This document shows, piece by piece, positions 1 through 7,289 of a DNA stretch of 10,179 nt. Position 1 is the first letter of the stretch. Every line of letters starts with the position of its first letter. The stretch is from positions 1 to 10,179 of the forward strand of contig JALVAI010000150.1 in the NCBI GenBank assembly GCA_027011235.1, written 5' to 3'. A program made the translations under genes and the position numbers. The notes under the pieces are model-generated. The model did not search any database, had not been told where the DNA came from, and was given only the letters and a program-made list of their open reading frames with translations. Source of the DNA: Desulfobulbaceae bacterium. Lineage in GTDB: Bacteria; Desulfobacterota; Desulfobulbia; Desulfobulbales; Desulfobulbaceae.

Positions 1-2
1 AC

Positions 3-56
3 TATAAGTTGAAAAAACATGGCCTCAATCGCCGGGACTTTGTGAAAAAATCTTGA
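3..56 (+). CDS. C-terminal end of a probable Fis-type (NtrC-family) response regulator, partial
   Basis: Only the last 17 codons and a TGA stop are visible, and the gene continues beyond the left edge. They read YKLKKHGLNRRDFVKKS. The part YKLKKHGL resembles the end of the Fis-type helix-turn-helix that closes sigma-54-dependent response regulators, where the recognition helix runs into a 'L-x-x-K-L-K-x-x-G-L/I' pattern. Such regulators have a receiver, an AAA+ sigma-54 activation domain and this DNA-binding tail. The call fits the hybrid histidine kinase that follows in the same direction and the sigma-54 promoter-like site at 3759-3773. The evidence is a very short match, so a different protein ending cannot be excluded. 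Confidence 0.45.
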   Translation, partial: YKLKKHGLNRRDFVKKS

Positions 57-603
57 AGCCCCTTGAATGGGTCACTTATTGCCCACGCAAAACAAGACTA
101 TGGGCAAATTTCAGGACAAAGTATGCTTCTTCTTGGTTATTCATGTTTTCTAATATAGCTCTACCCGAATAAAGAATGAATATTATTTTTTTCTAAGATT
201 ATTTTCCGGTTTAACAACAACCCTAAATGTTGCCTTATGTGATTTGAGGTTATTCCTGTGCCAATCTTTTTCTCCCATACAGGGAAATGACGGATCGCGT
301 TTCCCTTTATTCTATCGTCAAAATCCTGGTCGCCTGCTTTTCACCGATCGGCCGACTGCCCATCCTGTGTCCCTGCAAGGCAGCCACCTCCTTTCCGATA
401 TTACCTCAAATCCCGCCCGCCACATTGTGCCTGCACAAACTCACCCGGCTCTGTGTGCATTTTTATAGATGGCCAGCAGGTGGGCGGTGGCGCCACATCG
501 CAGGCACTGTTCTTGCTAAAACCTTACCGTATCCTTACCATGATTGCCGTATCCATGTAAGGGCCCAAACAGTAGAGAACCTGACTGCCATTATAATACG
601 CAG
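57..603. other. Gene-free stretch upstream of the histidine kinase
   Basis: I see no convincing gene here. The first part (about 110-240) is AT-rich, as is common for promoter DNA, and the rest is C-rich on the + strand. Short open frames at 244-468 and 287-646 have no ribosome binding site and give low-complexity proteins resembling nothing I know. Two inverted repeats are visible. TTGCCCA/TGGGCAA (79-85 and 101-107) could form a weak hairpin behind the preceding gene, although no T-run follows. AGGGAAA/TTTCCCT (281-287 and 300-306) has a 12-base spacer. A TATAAT hexamer lies at 592-597, with no good -35 element 17 bases upstream. Confidence 0.5.
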
Positions 604-3423
604 ATGGTCACATACCACAGAAAAAGACCAGACATCGATGCGATAACCATGGTTCCCGATTTTCAACAACTCCTGACTTACGCCACTGCCATGACCCGCG
701 ACATACATGACCATACGGATCAACCCTCGCCTCAACCGCCTGTACCCCACCCTTCCGATCCTGCAAAAAAACTTTTTACTATCGACTCCATCCCCGAATC
801 GATCTTGATCCATACCGGGGACGGTCACATTGTGGAAGCAAACAAACAGGCCTGCCGCTCCCTTGGCTATAGCCGTGAAGAGTTGCTCGAACTAACACTT
901 CAGGATATTGAGATGGACCTCTCGGAGGCCGGCAAAGCAGAACTCATCCTGGATGTGTTGGCCGGCAACGGCCCCTCATTTGTCCAGGGGAGCTACCGTC
1001 GTAAAGACGGAACCACTTTTCCCGCGGAGACCAAAACAGATGTCCTGGAACACAATGAGGAAAACCCGTTGTTTATTTGCGTGATCCACAATACCAATGC
1101 CCGTCCTGACCGACAGCGCCGGCTCCAGGACAAGCACAATTTGCTCCGGGTGATCATCGATTCTATTCCTGAAATTATCTGTGTCAAGGATGGAAAGGGA
1201 CGGTGGATGCTGGCAAACACCTTTGATCTACGCCTTTTTGGTCTCCAACATGTCAATTACCGAGGTAAAACCGATACAGAGCTTGCGGAACATACCTTGC
1301 CCATGTACAAAACAGCCTTTCTCGCCTGTAAAAAAAGTGATGACAGGGCCTGGGCAAAAAAAGCGCCTATACGAAGCAAGGAAATCATTCCTGTGGCCGA
1401 GGGCATATCGCGGGTGATGGATGTTTATAAGATACCACTCTTTCACAAAGATGGTGAACGGAGGGCACTGATTGTTGTTGGACGTGATATAACAAAACAA
1501 CATCACATTGAACAACAGATCCGCGAAAATGAAGCGCGGTACCGACAATTATTTGAACAGGCGCCGATCGGGATTCTTCAGTTCGATGCCAATCTCCATA
1601 TTACGGATTGCAATAAAAATTACCTCTCACTTATGCAGGTAAACCGTGACCAGCTAATCGGTTTTGATTTGCGGAATATACGGGACACGAAAATTTTTCC
1701 TGTTCTTGAATCCACTCTGCTCGGCAAAAAAGGTCGCTGGGAAGGAGAGTACAGAACCACCCTCAGTGACATTACACTTAACGTCTCTTTACGAACAACG
1801 CCCCTGTATGATGGTCATGGAAATATCCAGGGAGGCATGGCGCTTTTTGAGGACATGAGCCTTCACTACCAGGCCCAGGAAGAAAAATTTCGACTCATGT
1901 CCGCCATAGCCCAGGCCTCGGAAACGATTGTCATCACCGATACCAATGGAAACATCGAATATGTCAATCCCACTTTTGAAAAAACAACCGGCTATCGCGC
2001 CACCGAAGCCCTGGGGAAAAATCCGCGCATCCTGAAAAGCGGCCGCCATGACGCCTCGTTTTACCAAGACATGTGGCAGACGCTCTGCGCCGGAAAGACG
2101 TGGAAAGGCCACCTGGTCAACAAACGAAAAGACGGCGCCCTTTTCGAGGAGGATGCCACCATCTCACCGGTGCGTAACCGAAACGGAGCTATCATTAATT
2201 ATGTGGCCGTTAAACGTGATGTCACCGAGGAGGTGGCCCTGAAAAAGCAGCTGAATCATGCCATGAAAATGGAGGCCATTGGCACCCTGGCAGGAGGCAT
2301 TGCCCATGATTTCAACAATATTCTTTCAGCGGTGCTTGGTTATGCGGAAATGGCCAAACTTAAGCTGGATGAAAACGATCCCCTTTGCGAGGATCTGACT
2401 CAAATTATAGGGGCTGGACAACGTGCTGCAGACCTGGTCCGACAGATATTGACCTTCAGCCGCCAGGAAGAGAGCGACACGCTTAAACCGGTAAAGGTCC
2501 AGGAGATCATCAAAGAGGTGTTACAACTGCTTCGACCGTCATTACCGGCCACCATTGAACTGCAGGTGGATATTGATCCTGAGTGCGGCCAGGTACTCGC
2601 CGATTCGGCACGCATCCACCAGGTACTGATGAATATCTGTGCCAACGCCAAACAGGCCATGCAGGAAAGCCAGGGCACATTGATCATTCGTCTGGCCGAG
2701 ATTGACGGTGACTCCGTGATTGTTCCCCTTTTGCATGGACAAAGACGCTGGCTTGATCTCGAAATCACTGATACCGGGGCCGGCATGGAACCACGAATCA
2801 AAGAAAGGATCTTTGAGCCCTTCTTTACCACCAAGCAAAAAGGCGAGGGAACAGGCCTCGGCCTTTCCGTGGTCCACGGTATTGTCAAAAGCCACGGTGG
2901 CGAGATCACCGTTGACTCCAAACCCGGACAAGGAACAACCTTTCATGTATACCTGCCGGTGATTGACAATGACGAGAGGAAGGTCGAGCAGGCAGAGCAG
3001 ATGGCGATGCCCAAGGGTACCGAACGTATCCTTATTGTAGACGATGAACCAATGCTGGTGGATATCATGGATCGGCTCCTTTCCGGTCTTGGCTATACGG
3101 TGACGAGTTTCACGGACAGCCGCCTGGCGATAGAGTGGTTTACGCAACATCAGGACAAGATTGATCTTGTTCTGACCGATATGACAATGCCGCACCTGAC
3201 CGGTACTGAATTGGCGAAAAAAATACTTGCCGAAAAGCCGCAGCTGCCTGTTATCCTCTGCAGTGGCTACAGTGAAGCCATGAATGCCGCCAAAGCCGAA
3301 TCCATAGGTATACAAAAATTTCTTGCCAAGCCTATCGACAACAGAATACTGGCCCAATCAGTGCGGATGCTCCTGGACAACCAATCGATACAATCCGGAT
3401 TACCAGCAAAACGGTCTCCATGA
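604..3423 (+). CDS. Soluble multi-PAS hybrid sensor histidine kinase with C-terminal receiver
   Basis: This is a 939-residue cytoplasmic signal-transduction kinase; I see no membrane segment. Four PAS domains occupy roughly residues 55-170, 178-295, 309-424 and 427-548. The HisKA dimerisation helix follows, with phospho-acceptor His568 in GGIAHDFNN. The HATPase_c domain (about 670-790) has N-box Asn681, the G1 box DTGAGM from Asp723 and the G2 box GEGTGLGLS at 747-755. A receiver domain (about 805-925) has the acidic pair Asp813/Asp814, phospho-acceptor Asp859 in LTDMTMP and Lys909 in the LAKPI motif. All catalytic residues are present, so it should autophosphorylate on His and pass phosphate to its own receiver. 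The start is uncertain: no candidate has a clear Shine-Dalgarno sequence. ATG 604 is used; TTG 544, ATG 649 and ATG 691 are alternatives. The ligand is unknown. The neighbouring regulator tail and transport operon suggest control of nutrient uptake, which is inference. Confidence 0.93.
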   Translation: MVTYHRKRPDIDAITMVPDFQQLLTYATAMTRDIHDHTDQPSPQPPVPHPSDPAKKLFTIDSIPESILIHTGDGHIVEANKQACRSLGYSREELLELTLQDIEMDLSEAGKAELILDVLAGNGPSFVQGSYRRKDGTTFPAETKTDVLEHNEENPLFICVIHNTNARPDRQRRLQDKHNLLRVIIDSIPEIICVKDGKGRWMLANTFDLRLFGLQHVNYRGKTDTELAEHTLPMYKTAFLACKKSDDRAWAKKAPIRSKEIIPVAEGISRVMDVYKIPLFHKDGERRALIVVGRDITKQHHIEQQIRENEARYRQLFEQAPIGILQFDANLHITDCNKNYLSLMQVNRDQLIGFDLRNIRDTKIFPVLESTLLGKKGRWEGEYRTTLSDITLNVSLRTTPLYDGHGNIQGGMALFEDMSLHYQAQEEKFRLMSAIAQASETIVITDTNGNIEYVNPTFEKTTGYRATEALGKNPRILKSGRHDASFYQDMWQTLCAGKTWKGHLVNKRKDGALFEEDATISPVRNRNGAIINYVAVKRDVTEEVALKKQLNHAMKMEAIGTLAGGIAHDFNNILSAVLGYAEMAKLKLDENDPLCEDLTQIIGAGQRAADLVRQILTFSRQEESDTLKPVKVQEIIKEVLQLLRPSLPATIELQVDIDPECGQVLADSARIHQVLMNICANAKQAMQESQGTLIIRLAEIDGDSVIVPLLHGQRRWLDLEITDTGAGMEPRIKERIFEPFFTTKQKGEGTGLGLSVVHGIVKSHGGEITVDSKPGQGTTFHVYLPVIDNDERKVEQAEQMAMPKGTERILIVDDEPMLVDIMDRLLSGLGYTVTSFTDSRLAIEWFTQHQDKIDLVLTDMTMPHLTGTELAKKILAEKPQLPVILCSGYSEAMNAAKAESIGIQKFLAKPIDNRILAQSVRMLLDNQSIQSGLPAKRSP

Positions 3424-3680
3424 TTCCGGTTATCTCCGTCCAGGAAAAACGACCGCTACCCTAAACCATTGGCAAGGCTTCTGAAAAATCCTCGGACAGG
3501 CAACTTTTGACACAAATTAACCCTCCTGATGGGTCATAATTTATCCACTTTCCCTTGGGAATTCTCTCTCCAATATTTTTTATCGGCAGCGGGAAGAAAA
3601 AACTTCAGTATCTTTGCTTTATTGCCCGTGCCCTGCCCCGCCCTGATTTTTCTTCACCAAAACACGGTATTCTTTCTCTC

Positions 3681-3714
3681 CACGCTGCCCATCAATCTCA
3701 TCTGATTAAGCGTG
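3681..3714. repeat. Composite inverted repeat, candidate activator-binding site
   Basis: CACGCT (3681-3686) is mirrored by AGCGTG (3709-3714). Nested inside, ATCA (3691-3694) is mirrored by TGAT (3703-3706). The centre lies about 60-75 bases upstream of the sigma-54-like promoter, or about -88 from its expected transcription start. That is near where enhancer sites of sigma-54 activators are often found. The arms are imperfectly spaced, so this is only a candidate operator. Confidence 0.3.
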
Positions 3715-3758
3715 CCGTTGCCGGAAGGGAGTATACTGGAATTTTAATGCCCGCTTTT

Positions 3759-3773
3759 TGGCCCTGTTCTTGC
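3759..3773 (+). promoter_or_regulatory. Sigma-54 (RpoN) promoter-like site for the transport operon
   Basis: The bases TGGCCC, five spacer bases, then TTGC match the -24/-12 consensus TGGCAC-N5-TTGC at nine of ten defined positions. The invariant GG (3760-3761) and GC (3772-3773) are correctly spaced, and a T-rich run follows. Transcription would start near 3785, leaving an 80-base leader before ATG 3865. No comparable sigma-70 promoter was found in the same stretch. The regulator tail at the left edge and the hybrid kinase make sigma-54 control plausible. Confidence 0.55.
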
Positions 3774-3864
3774 TTTTCTCTGTTTATTCAAGAGGTTTTC
3801 TTCATTTACAGTTTTGCCGTTTTTACCCCTTCCAACAAATCAAACAAAACAAAAAGGAGGAATT

Positions 3865-4785
3865 ATGAAGCATCACAGCCTGATAACGGCAAGAATGGTG
3901 CCGGCGGTATTGTTGTTCTTAGCCATCTGCATGCTGCCTGTCATCACCCTTGCCCAAAGCTCGGTTTCCTACTCACCAACCTTGACAAAGGTGTTTGCCG
4001 ACAAGGTCCTGCGGGTCGGGGTCAACCCTTTATTCAAACCCTTTTCCTTTGAAAAGGACGGCAAACGGGTCGGGGTTGACATCGATATCGCCAACCTGCT
4101 GGCCAAAAAACTTGGCGTTACCGCAAAAATCATTGTCCCCAAATCATTTTCCGATCTCATTCCCATGCTGCAGGCAGGTGATATCGACATCATTATGGCC
4201 GGTATGAGTATCACCTTTGCCCGGGCCAAGGTCGTGGATTTTTCCACCCCCTATTTTGACACCGGCCTTTCCATCCTGCTCAACAAGGCAAAATCGGCCC
4301 GTCTCGGCATTTCCGGCGTGCCCAACTATAACGCCCTTGTCCGCGAGCTTGTCCGGAAGAAAAAGATGGACCAGCTGGTTATCGCGGTCACCAAGGGAAA
4401 GGCGCCCGAGCGCATTGTGCCCCGCTTTTTCCCCAAGGCCACCATCAAATCCTATCCCAGTAACGAGGCGGCGGCCATGGCCACGCTTAAGGGTGAGGCT
4501 GACCTGATGGTCCATGATGAAATATTCCTCAAGGTATGGCTGAAAGAGCATGCCAAGGAGGCCCAGTTCCGTCTGACCGTACTCGACCCCCCGTTCAAGC
4601 CCGACTTTTATGGCATGGCCATTCGTAAGGGAAACCAGGATTTTCTGAATATGCTTGGCGTATTCAACCTGGAACTCCAGGCCAACGGCTATGTTGCACA
4701 ATACATGGGAAGATACCTCCCCATCACATCAAGGGTCAGCACCCGCAGCTATAACATCAATGAAGATTATTACGGAGGAGACTGA
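3865..4785 (+). CDS. Periplasmic amino-acid-binding protein, solute-binding family 3
   Basis: A 306-residue secreted binding protein. Residues 1-30 form a Sec signal peptide: the basic start MKHHSLITAR, a hydrophobic core, and probable cleavage after VITLA (A30). The mature part has the family-3 signatures: LRVGVNPLFKPFSF (49-62), GVDIDIANLLAKKLG (70-84), GDIDIIMAGMSIT (105-117), then Arg120 and VDFSTPY (124-130). Arg120 corresponds to the arginine that holds the ligand alpha-carboxylate in amino-acid binders, and Asp218 in DLMVHDE is a likely amino-group ligand. The start is fixed by AAGGAGG (3854-3860) four bases ahead of the ATG. The stop is one base before the symporter start, so the two are surely co-transcribed. 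No ABC permease or ATPase gene follows, so the protein probably delivers ligand to the DAACS symporter or acts as a sensor subunit. Ligand identity is inferred, most likely an acidic amino acid. Confidence 0.9.
   Translation: MKHHSLITARMVPAVLLFLAICMLPVITLAQSSVSYSPTLTKVFADKVLRVGVNPLFKPFSFEKDGKRVGVDIDIANLLAKKLGVTAKIIVPKSFSDLIPMLQAGDIDIIMAGMSITFARAKVVDFSTPYFDTGLSILLNKAKSARLGISGVPNYNALVRELVRKKKMDQLVIAVTKGKAPERIVPRFFPKATIKSYPSNEAAAMATLKGEADLMVHDEIFLKVWLKEHAKEAQFRLTVLDPPFKPDFYGMAIRKGNQDFLNMLGVFNLELQANGYVAQYMGRYLPITSRVSTRSYNINEDYYGGD
4774..4780 (+). promoter_or_regulatory. Ribosome binding site of the symporter gene
   Basis: GGAGGAG lies inside the last codons of the binding-protein gene, six bases before ATG 4787. 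It sets the symporter start, because the frame stays open upstream to 4655 but has no such signal there. The arrangement suggests translational coupling. Confidence 0.8.
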
Positions 4786-4786
4786 T

Positions 4787-6100
4787 ATGGGAGAAAAGAA
4801 AAAGGGTCTTGACCTGCAGTGGAAAATTCTTATCGGCATTGTCCTGGGCATTGCCCTGGGCATCGGTATCAATATGGCGATGGGTCCGGGTGTGACCTCC
4901 GGTCCTGTCTATATTACAAAGGTTATCTTTAAATATGGCGGCGATATTTTTATCCGTCTGCTCAGGATGCTGATCGTACCCCTGGTCTTTGCCTCCATCT
5001 ACATGGCGGTGGCCAATCTCGGCGATGTGCGCACACTTGGAAAAATCGGCGGTCGGACCATCGGCTACTACATGCTCACCACAGCCCTTGCCGTTCTTGC
5101 CGGCCTGATCGTGGTCAACATGATCAATCCCGGCATTGGTATCGACAAGGAAGCGCTGGCAGCGCTCAATATCGGTTCCGGCGTACCGGCCAAGGTCAGC
5201 AACCAGGGGGTTGGCGATCGCAGCGCCATCATTATTATCATTGACACCTTTGTCAATATGATCCCGAAAAATGCAGCCGCCGCCTTTGCCAAGGGCAATA
5301 TCCTGCAGATCATCTTTTTTACGATGTTTCTCGGCATCATGTCCTCAATAGTCGGCCGGGATTCCGAACCAATGACCAAGGTGATCAACGCCATTGACCG
5401 CATCATGCAAAAAGGCGTCATGATGATCATGGTCATCTCCCCCTATGCTATCTTCATGCTGGTGGCCGCCATTTTCATGGATCTCGGATTTCCAGCCCTG
5501 AAAGCGCTGGGGAAATATGCGGCCACCGTTCTCCTGGGTCTGTTTATCCACGGCTTTGTCACCCTGCCCATCCTGGTGGTGATTTTTGGCAAGTACAATC
5601 CGTTTAAACTGCTCAAGGCCCTGTCGCCGGCCATGATGACCGCCTGGTCCACAGCATCCAGCGCCGCAACCCTGCCGGTTACCATGAGCAACCTGGAAAA
5701 ACGGGCCGGGGTCGAGCCGCGAATCGGCAACTTTGTCCTGCCGCTCGGAGCAACCATCAACATGGACGGTACAGCCCTGTATGAATCGGTGGCCGTTATT
5801 TTCATTGCTCAGCTGCTTGGCGTCCACCTGACCCTGGGAATGCAGATCGTCATCTTTATCACCGCTTCCCTGGCCGCTGTTGGTGCGGCAGCCATTCCGG
5901 GCGCCGGGCTGGTGACCATGGGTATCGTGCTGACAGCCGCCGGCCTGCCGCTGGACGGTATCGGCCTGATTCTTGCCATTGACAGAATCCTTGACCAGTT
6001 CCGGACAGCCATCAATGTCTGGGGTGATGCCACCGCAGCCGTTGTTGTCGGCCGTGGCGAAAACGCCATCCATGATGTTATTCCGGAACAGGAATCCTAA
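4787..6100 (+). CDS. DAACS-family (SDF) cation:acidic amino acid symporter, GltP/GltPh type
   Basis: A 437-residue inner-membrane secondary transporter that should import an acidic amino acid with Na+ or H+. The short cytoplasmic start MGEKKKG is followed by hydrophobic helices throughout. Family hallmarks appear in order: the serine-rich HP1 tip STASSAATLP (288-297), NMDGT in the unwound TM7 (325-329), the HP2 tip IPGAG (370-374), and the TM8 signature from Asp399 through Asp403, Arg406, Thr407 and Asn410 to Asp414. By alignment from memory with the archaeal homologue GltPh, Asp403 and Arg406 match the residues that bind the substrate amino group and side-chain carboxylate. This favours aspartate or glutamate over plain C4-dicarboxylates; DctA has Ser at the Asp position. 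The length is normal for the family. It is the middle gene of the three-gene operon. Confidence 0.93.
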   Translation: MGEKKKGLDLQWKILIGIVLGIALGIGINMAMGPGVTSGPVYITKVIFKYGGDIFIRLLRMLIVPLVFASIYMAVANLGDVRTLGKIGGRTIGYYMLTTALAVLAGLIVVNMINPGIGIDKEALAALNIGSGVPAKVSNQGVGDRSAIIIIIDTFVNMIPKNAAAAFAKGNILQIIFFTMFLGIMSSIVGRDSEPMTKVINAIDRIMQKGVMMIMVISPYAIFMLVAAIFMDLGFPALKALGKYAATVLLGLFIHGFVTLPILVVIFGKYNPFKLLKALSPAMMTAWSTASSAATLPVTMSNLEKRAGVEPRIGNFVLPLGATINMDGTALYESVAVIFIAQLLGVHLTLGMQIVIFITASLAAVGAAAIPGAGLVTMGIVLTAAGLPLDGIGLILAIDRILDQFRTAINVWGDATAAVVVGRGENAIHDVIPEQES

Positions 6101-6134
6101 GGCACAACCAATTCAGCGTAAGGAGAATAGACGA

Positions 6135-6419
6135 ATGGAATTTCCAAAACAGATTCACGACTTCATGCTGCATGATGTTGCCGGACGATGGACCTACAAG
6201 GGCAACGAACTGCACAGCGCCCATTATATCCGTCTCGGCTCACGCATGAGCCTCTATATTCAAACCATTGCCGACAAAGAGGGTAACCTTGAGTATATGA
6301 TCCGCTTGCGGGACAGCTTTGTCAAGGGTGGTATCACAACCGTGGAAGAAGCGGTCGATATTGCTCGGGAAATCATCGAGGAAAACAAACTGTTTATCGA
6401 AAAATCAACCAAATTCTAA
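6135..6419 (+). CDS. Small conserved-looking protein of unknown function, third gene of the transport operon
   Basis: A 94-residue protein I do not recognise. It has a good ribosome binding site, AAGGAGA (6120-6126), eight bases before the ATG, and starts 34 bases after the symporter stop, so it belongs to the operon. There is no signal peptide, membrane segment or cysteine, so it is probably cytoplasmic. The middle (about 25-62) alternates polar and hydrophobic residues as in beta strands (HYIRLGSRMSLYIQTIAD, then LEYMIRLRDSF). The end, from VEEAVDIAREIIEENKLFI on, is a clear amphipathic helix. The ending KSTKF is basic. A regulatory or accessory role for the symporter is possible but rests only on position. 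Confidence 0.8.
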   Translation: MEFPKQIHDFMLHDVAGRWTYKGNELHSAHYIRLGSRMSLYIQTIADKEGNLEYMIRLRDSFVKGGITTVEEAVDIAREIIEENKLFIEKSTKF

Positions 6420-6490
6420 GGCGGACGAACGCCCGCAATTCAAGCACAGGGGCGACGTGAAAACAAATTCGCCTCTGCAGCTTATGCATT

Positions 6491-6535
6491 AAAAAGGCGC
6501 GTTTTCCGGTCATCTGGAAAAACGCGCCTTTTCTT
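6491..6535. terminator. Strong bidirectional intrinsic terminator
   Basis: A GC-rich stem GGCGCGTTTT (6496-6505) pairs perfectly with AAAACGCGCC (6519-6528). It extends further through the CC/GG closing pairs and the outer AAAA/TTTT. T-runs occur on both outer sides, TTTTCTTT on the + strand and TTTTT when read on the - strand. It lies 71 bases behind the small gene at 6135-6419 and 50 bases behind the rubrerythrin gene, so it should end both convergent transcripts. Confidence 0.88.
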
Positions 6536-6585
6536 TCAATACGGCCCGTCGTCTCTTAAGGCCGCTGATAATCGTAAATGAAACC

Positions 6586-7161
6586 CTACCAGTTCTCTCC
6601 AAGCAGTTCAAAATGGGCCCTGGGATGGTCACAGGCCGGACACTTTTCCGGCGCCTCTTCCCCTTCATGCAGATATCCGCAGTTACGGCAACGCCAGGTG
6701 ACCTTTGTATCCCGCTTGAACACCCTGCCCTCTTCGATATTGGCCTTTAGGTCAAGATAGCGTTTCTCATGCTGTTTTTCGGCAACGGCAATGGCCTCGA
6801 AGATAGCGGCAATCTCCGGGAACCCCTCTTCCCGGGCCGTTACGGCAAAACCAGGATACATGACAGTGTACTCATAATTTTCTCCCCCGGCGGCCTCGGC
6901 CAGATTTTCCTCCGTGGTACCGATAACGCCCGCCGGAAAGGCCCCTGAAATTTCCACTTCTCCGCCTTCCAGCAGTTTGAACAGCCGCTTGGCATGTTCC
7001 TTTTCCTGGTTGGCGGTCTCCTCAAAGATATGCGAGATCTGCACATATCCCTCTTTCTTTGCCTTGGAGGCAAAATAGGTATACCGATTGCGTGCCTGTG
7101 ATTCTCCGCAAAAGGCAGTCAAAATATTTTTTTCCGTCTGTGTTCCTTTTAACTCGGCCAT
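6586..7161 (-). CDS. rbr: Rubrerythrin (NADH-linked peroxidase of anaerobes)
   Basis: A 191-residue cytoplasmic non-haem iron protein that reduces hydrogen peroxide to water using electrons from rubredoxin or similar donors. The N-terminal four-helix ferritin-like domain carries the diiron ligands Glu20, Glu53 and His56 (in NQEKEH), Glu94, Glu97, Glu128 and His131 (in AEKQH). The C-terminal rubredoxin-like domain binds one iron through Cys158, Cys161, Cys174 and Cys177 (CRNC and CPAC). Length and spacing match the Desulfovibrio vulgaris protein closely. The start is set by GGAGGA, six bases before the ATG; an upstream in-frame ATG at 7197 has no such site. It lies 128 bases behind the peroxiredoxin gene on the same strand and probably shares its oxidative-stress role. 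Confidence 0.97.
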   Translation of the reverse strand: MAELKGTQTEKNILTAFCGESQARNRYTYFASKAKKEGYVQISHIFEETANQEKEHAKRLFKLLEGGEVEISGAFPAGVIGTTEENLAEAAGGENYEYTVMYPGFAVTAREEGFPEIAAIFEAIAVAEKQHEKRYLDLKANIEEGRVFKRDTKVTWRCRNCGYLHEGEEAPEKCPACDHPRAHFELLGENW

Positions 7162-7193
7162 GGGCCATCCTCCTGATTTTTTTTTCGTCGGTA

Positions 7194-7212
7194 ACAACCA
7201 TTAACCGGTTGT
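7194..7212. repeat. Inverted repeat ahead of rubrerythrin
   Basis: ACAACC (7194-7199) and GGTTGT (7207-7212) are perfect inverted arms around a 7-base spacer, 33-51 bases upstream of the rubrerythrin start codon. The position suits an operator or leader hairpin. It does not match a PerR, Fur or OxyR box that I know, and no confident -10/-35 pair was found beside it. Confidence 0.3.
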
Positions 7213-7235
7213 CCTCCGGTAATATTTTCAATCGT

Positions 7236-7267
7236 GGACCAACGGTACACCACCGTACCGTCGGTCC
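7236..7267. repeat. Stem-loop between the peroxiredoxin and rubrerythrin genes
   Basis: GGACC and ACGGTAC (7236-7248) pair with GTACCGT and GGTCC (7255-7267). That gives 12 pairs with one internal A/C mismatch and a 6-base loop. It begins 23 bases behind the peroxiredoxin stop codon on the - strand. No T-run follows in that direction, so it is either a weak or Rho-assisted terminator, or an mRNA-stabilising hairpin between co-transcribed genes. Confidence 0.5.
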
Positions 7268-7289
7268 CCAGCCAACAGATCAATCGGCC

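Larger units (their letters stand above)
3424..3864. other. Gene-free regulatory stretch ahead of the transport operon
   Basis: I see no gene in these 441 bases. An open frame at 3555-4052 runs through but has no ribosome binding site and overlaps the real gene in another frame. The stretch holds a sigma-54 promoter-like site (3759-3773), a composite inverted repeat (3681-3714), a short palindrome TTCCCTTGGGAA (3550-3561) and a small ACCC/GGGT hairpin (3519-3533) without a T-run. I see no clear intrinsic terminator behind the kinase gene. Confidence 0.6.

Noticed and set aside
79..107. TTGCCCA/TGGGCAA hairpin as an intrinsic terminator of the left-edge gene
   Set aside because: The stem is only 7 pairs with a 15-base loop and no T-run follows, so it is noted only as a weak possibility.
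287..646. A 119-residue open frame upstream of the kinase
   Set aside because: There is no ribosome binding site, the composition is odd (Cys-, Pro- and Arg-rich without domain features), and its end overlaps the kinase start region.
3519..3533. ACCC/GGGT hairpin as terminator behind the kinase
   Set aside because: A four-pair stem without a T-run is too weak to call.
3555..4052. A 165-residue open frame running into the binding-protein gene
   Set aside because: It has no ribosome binding site, overlaps the signal-peptide region of the real gene in another frame, and occupies the promoter region.
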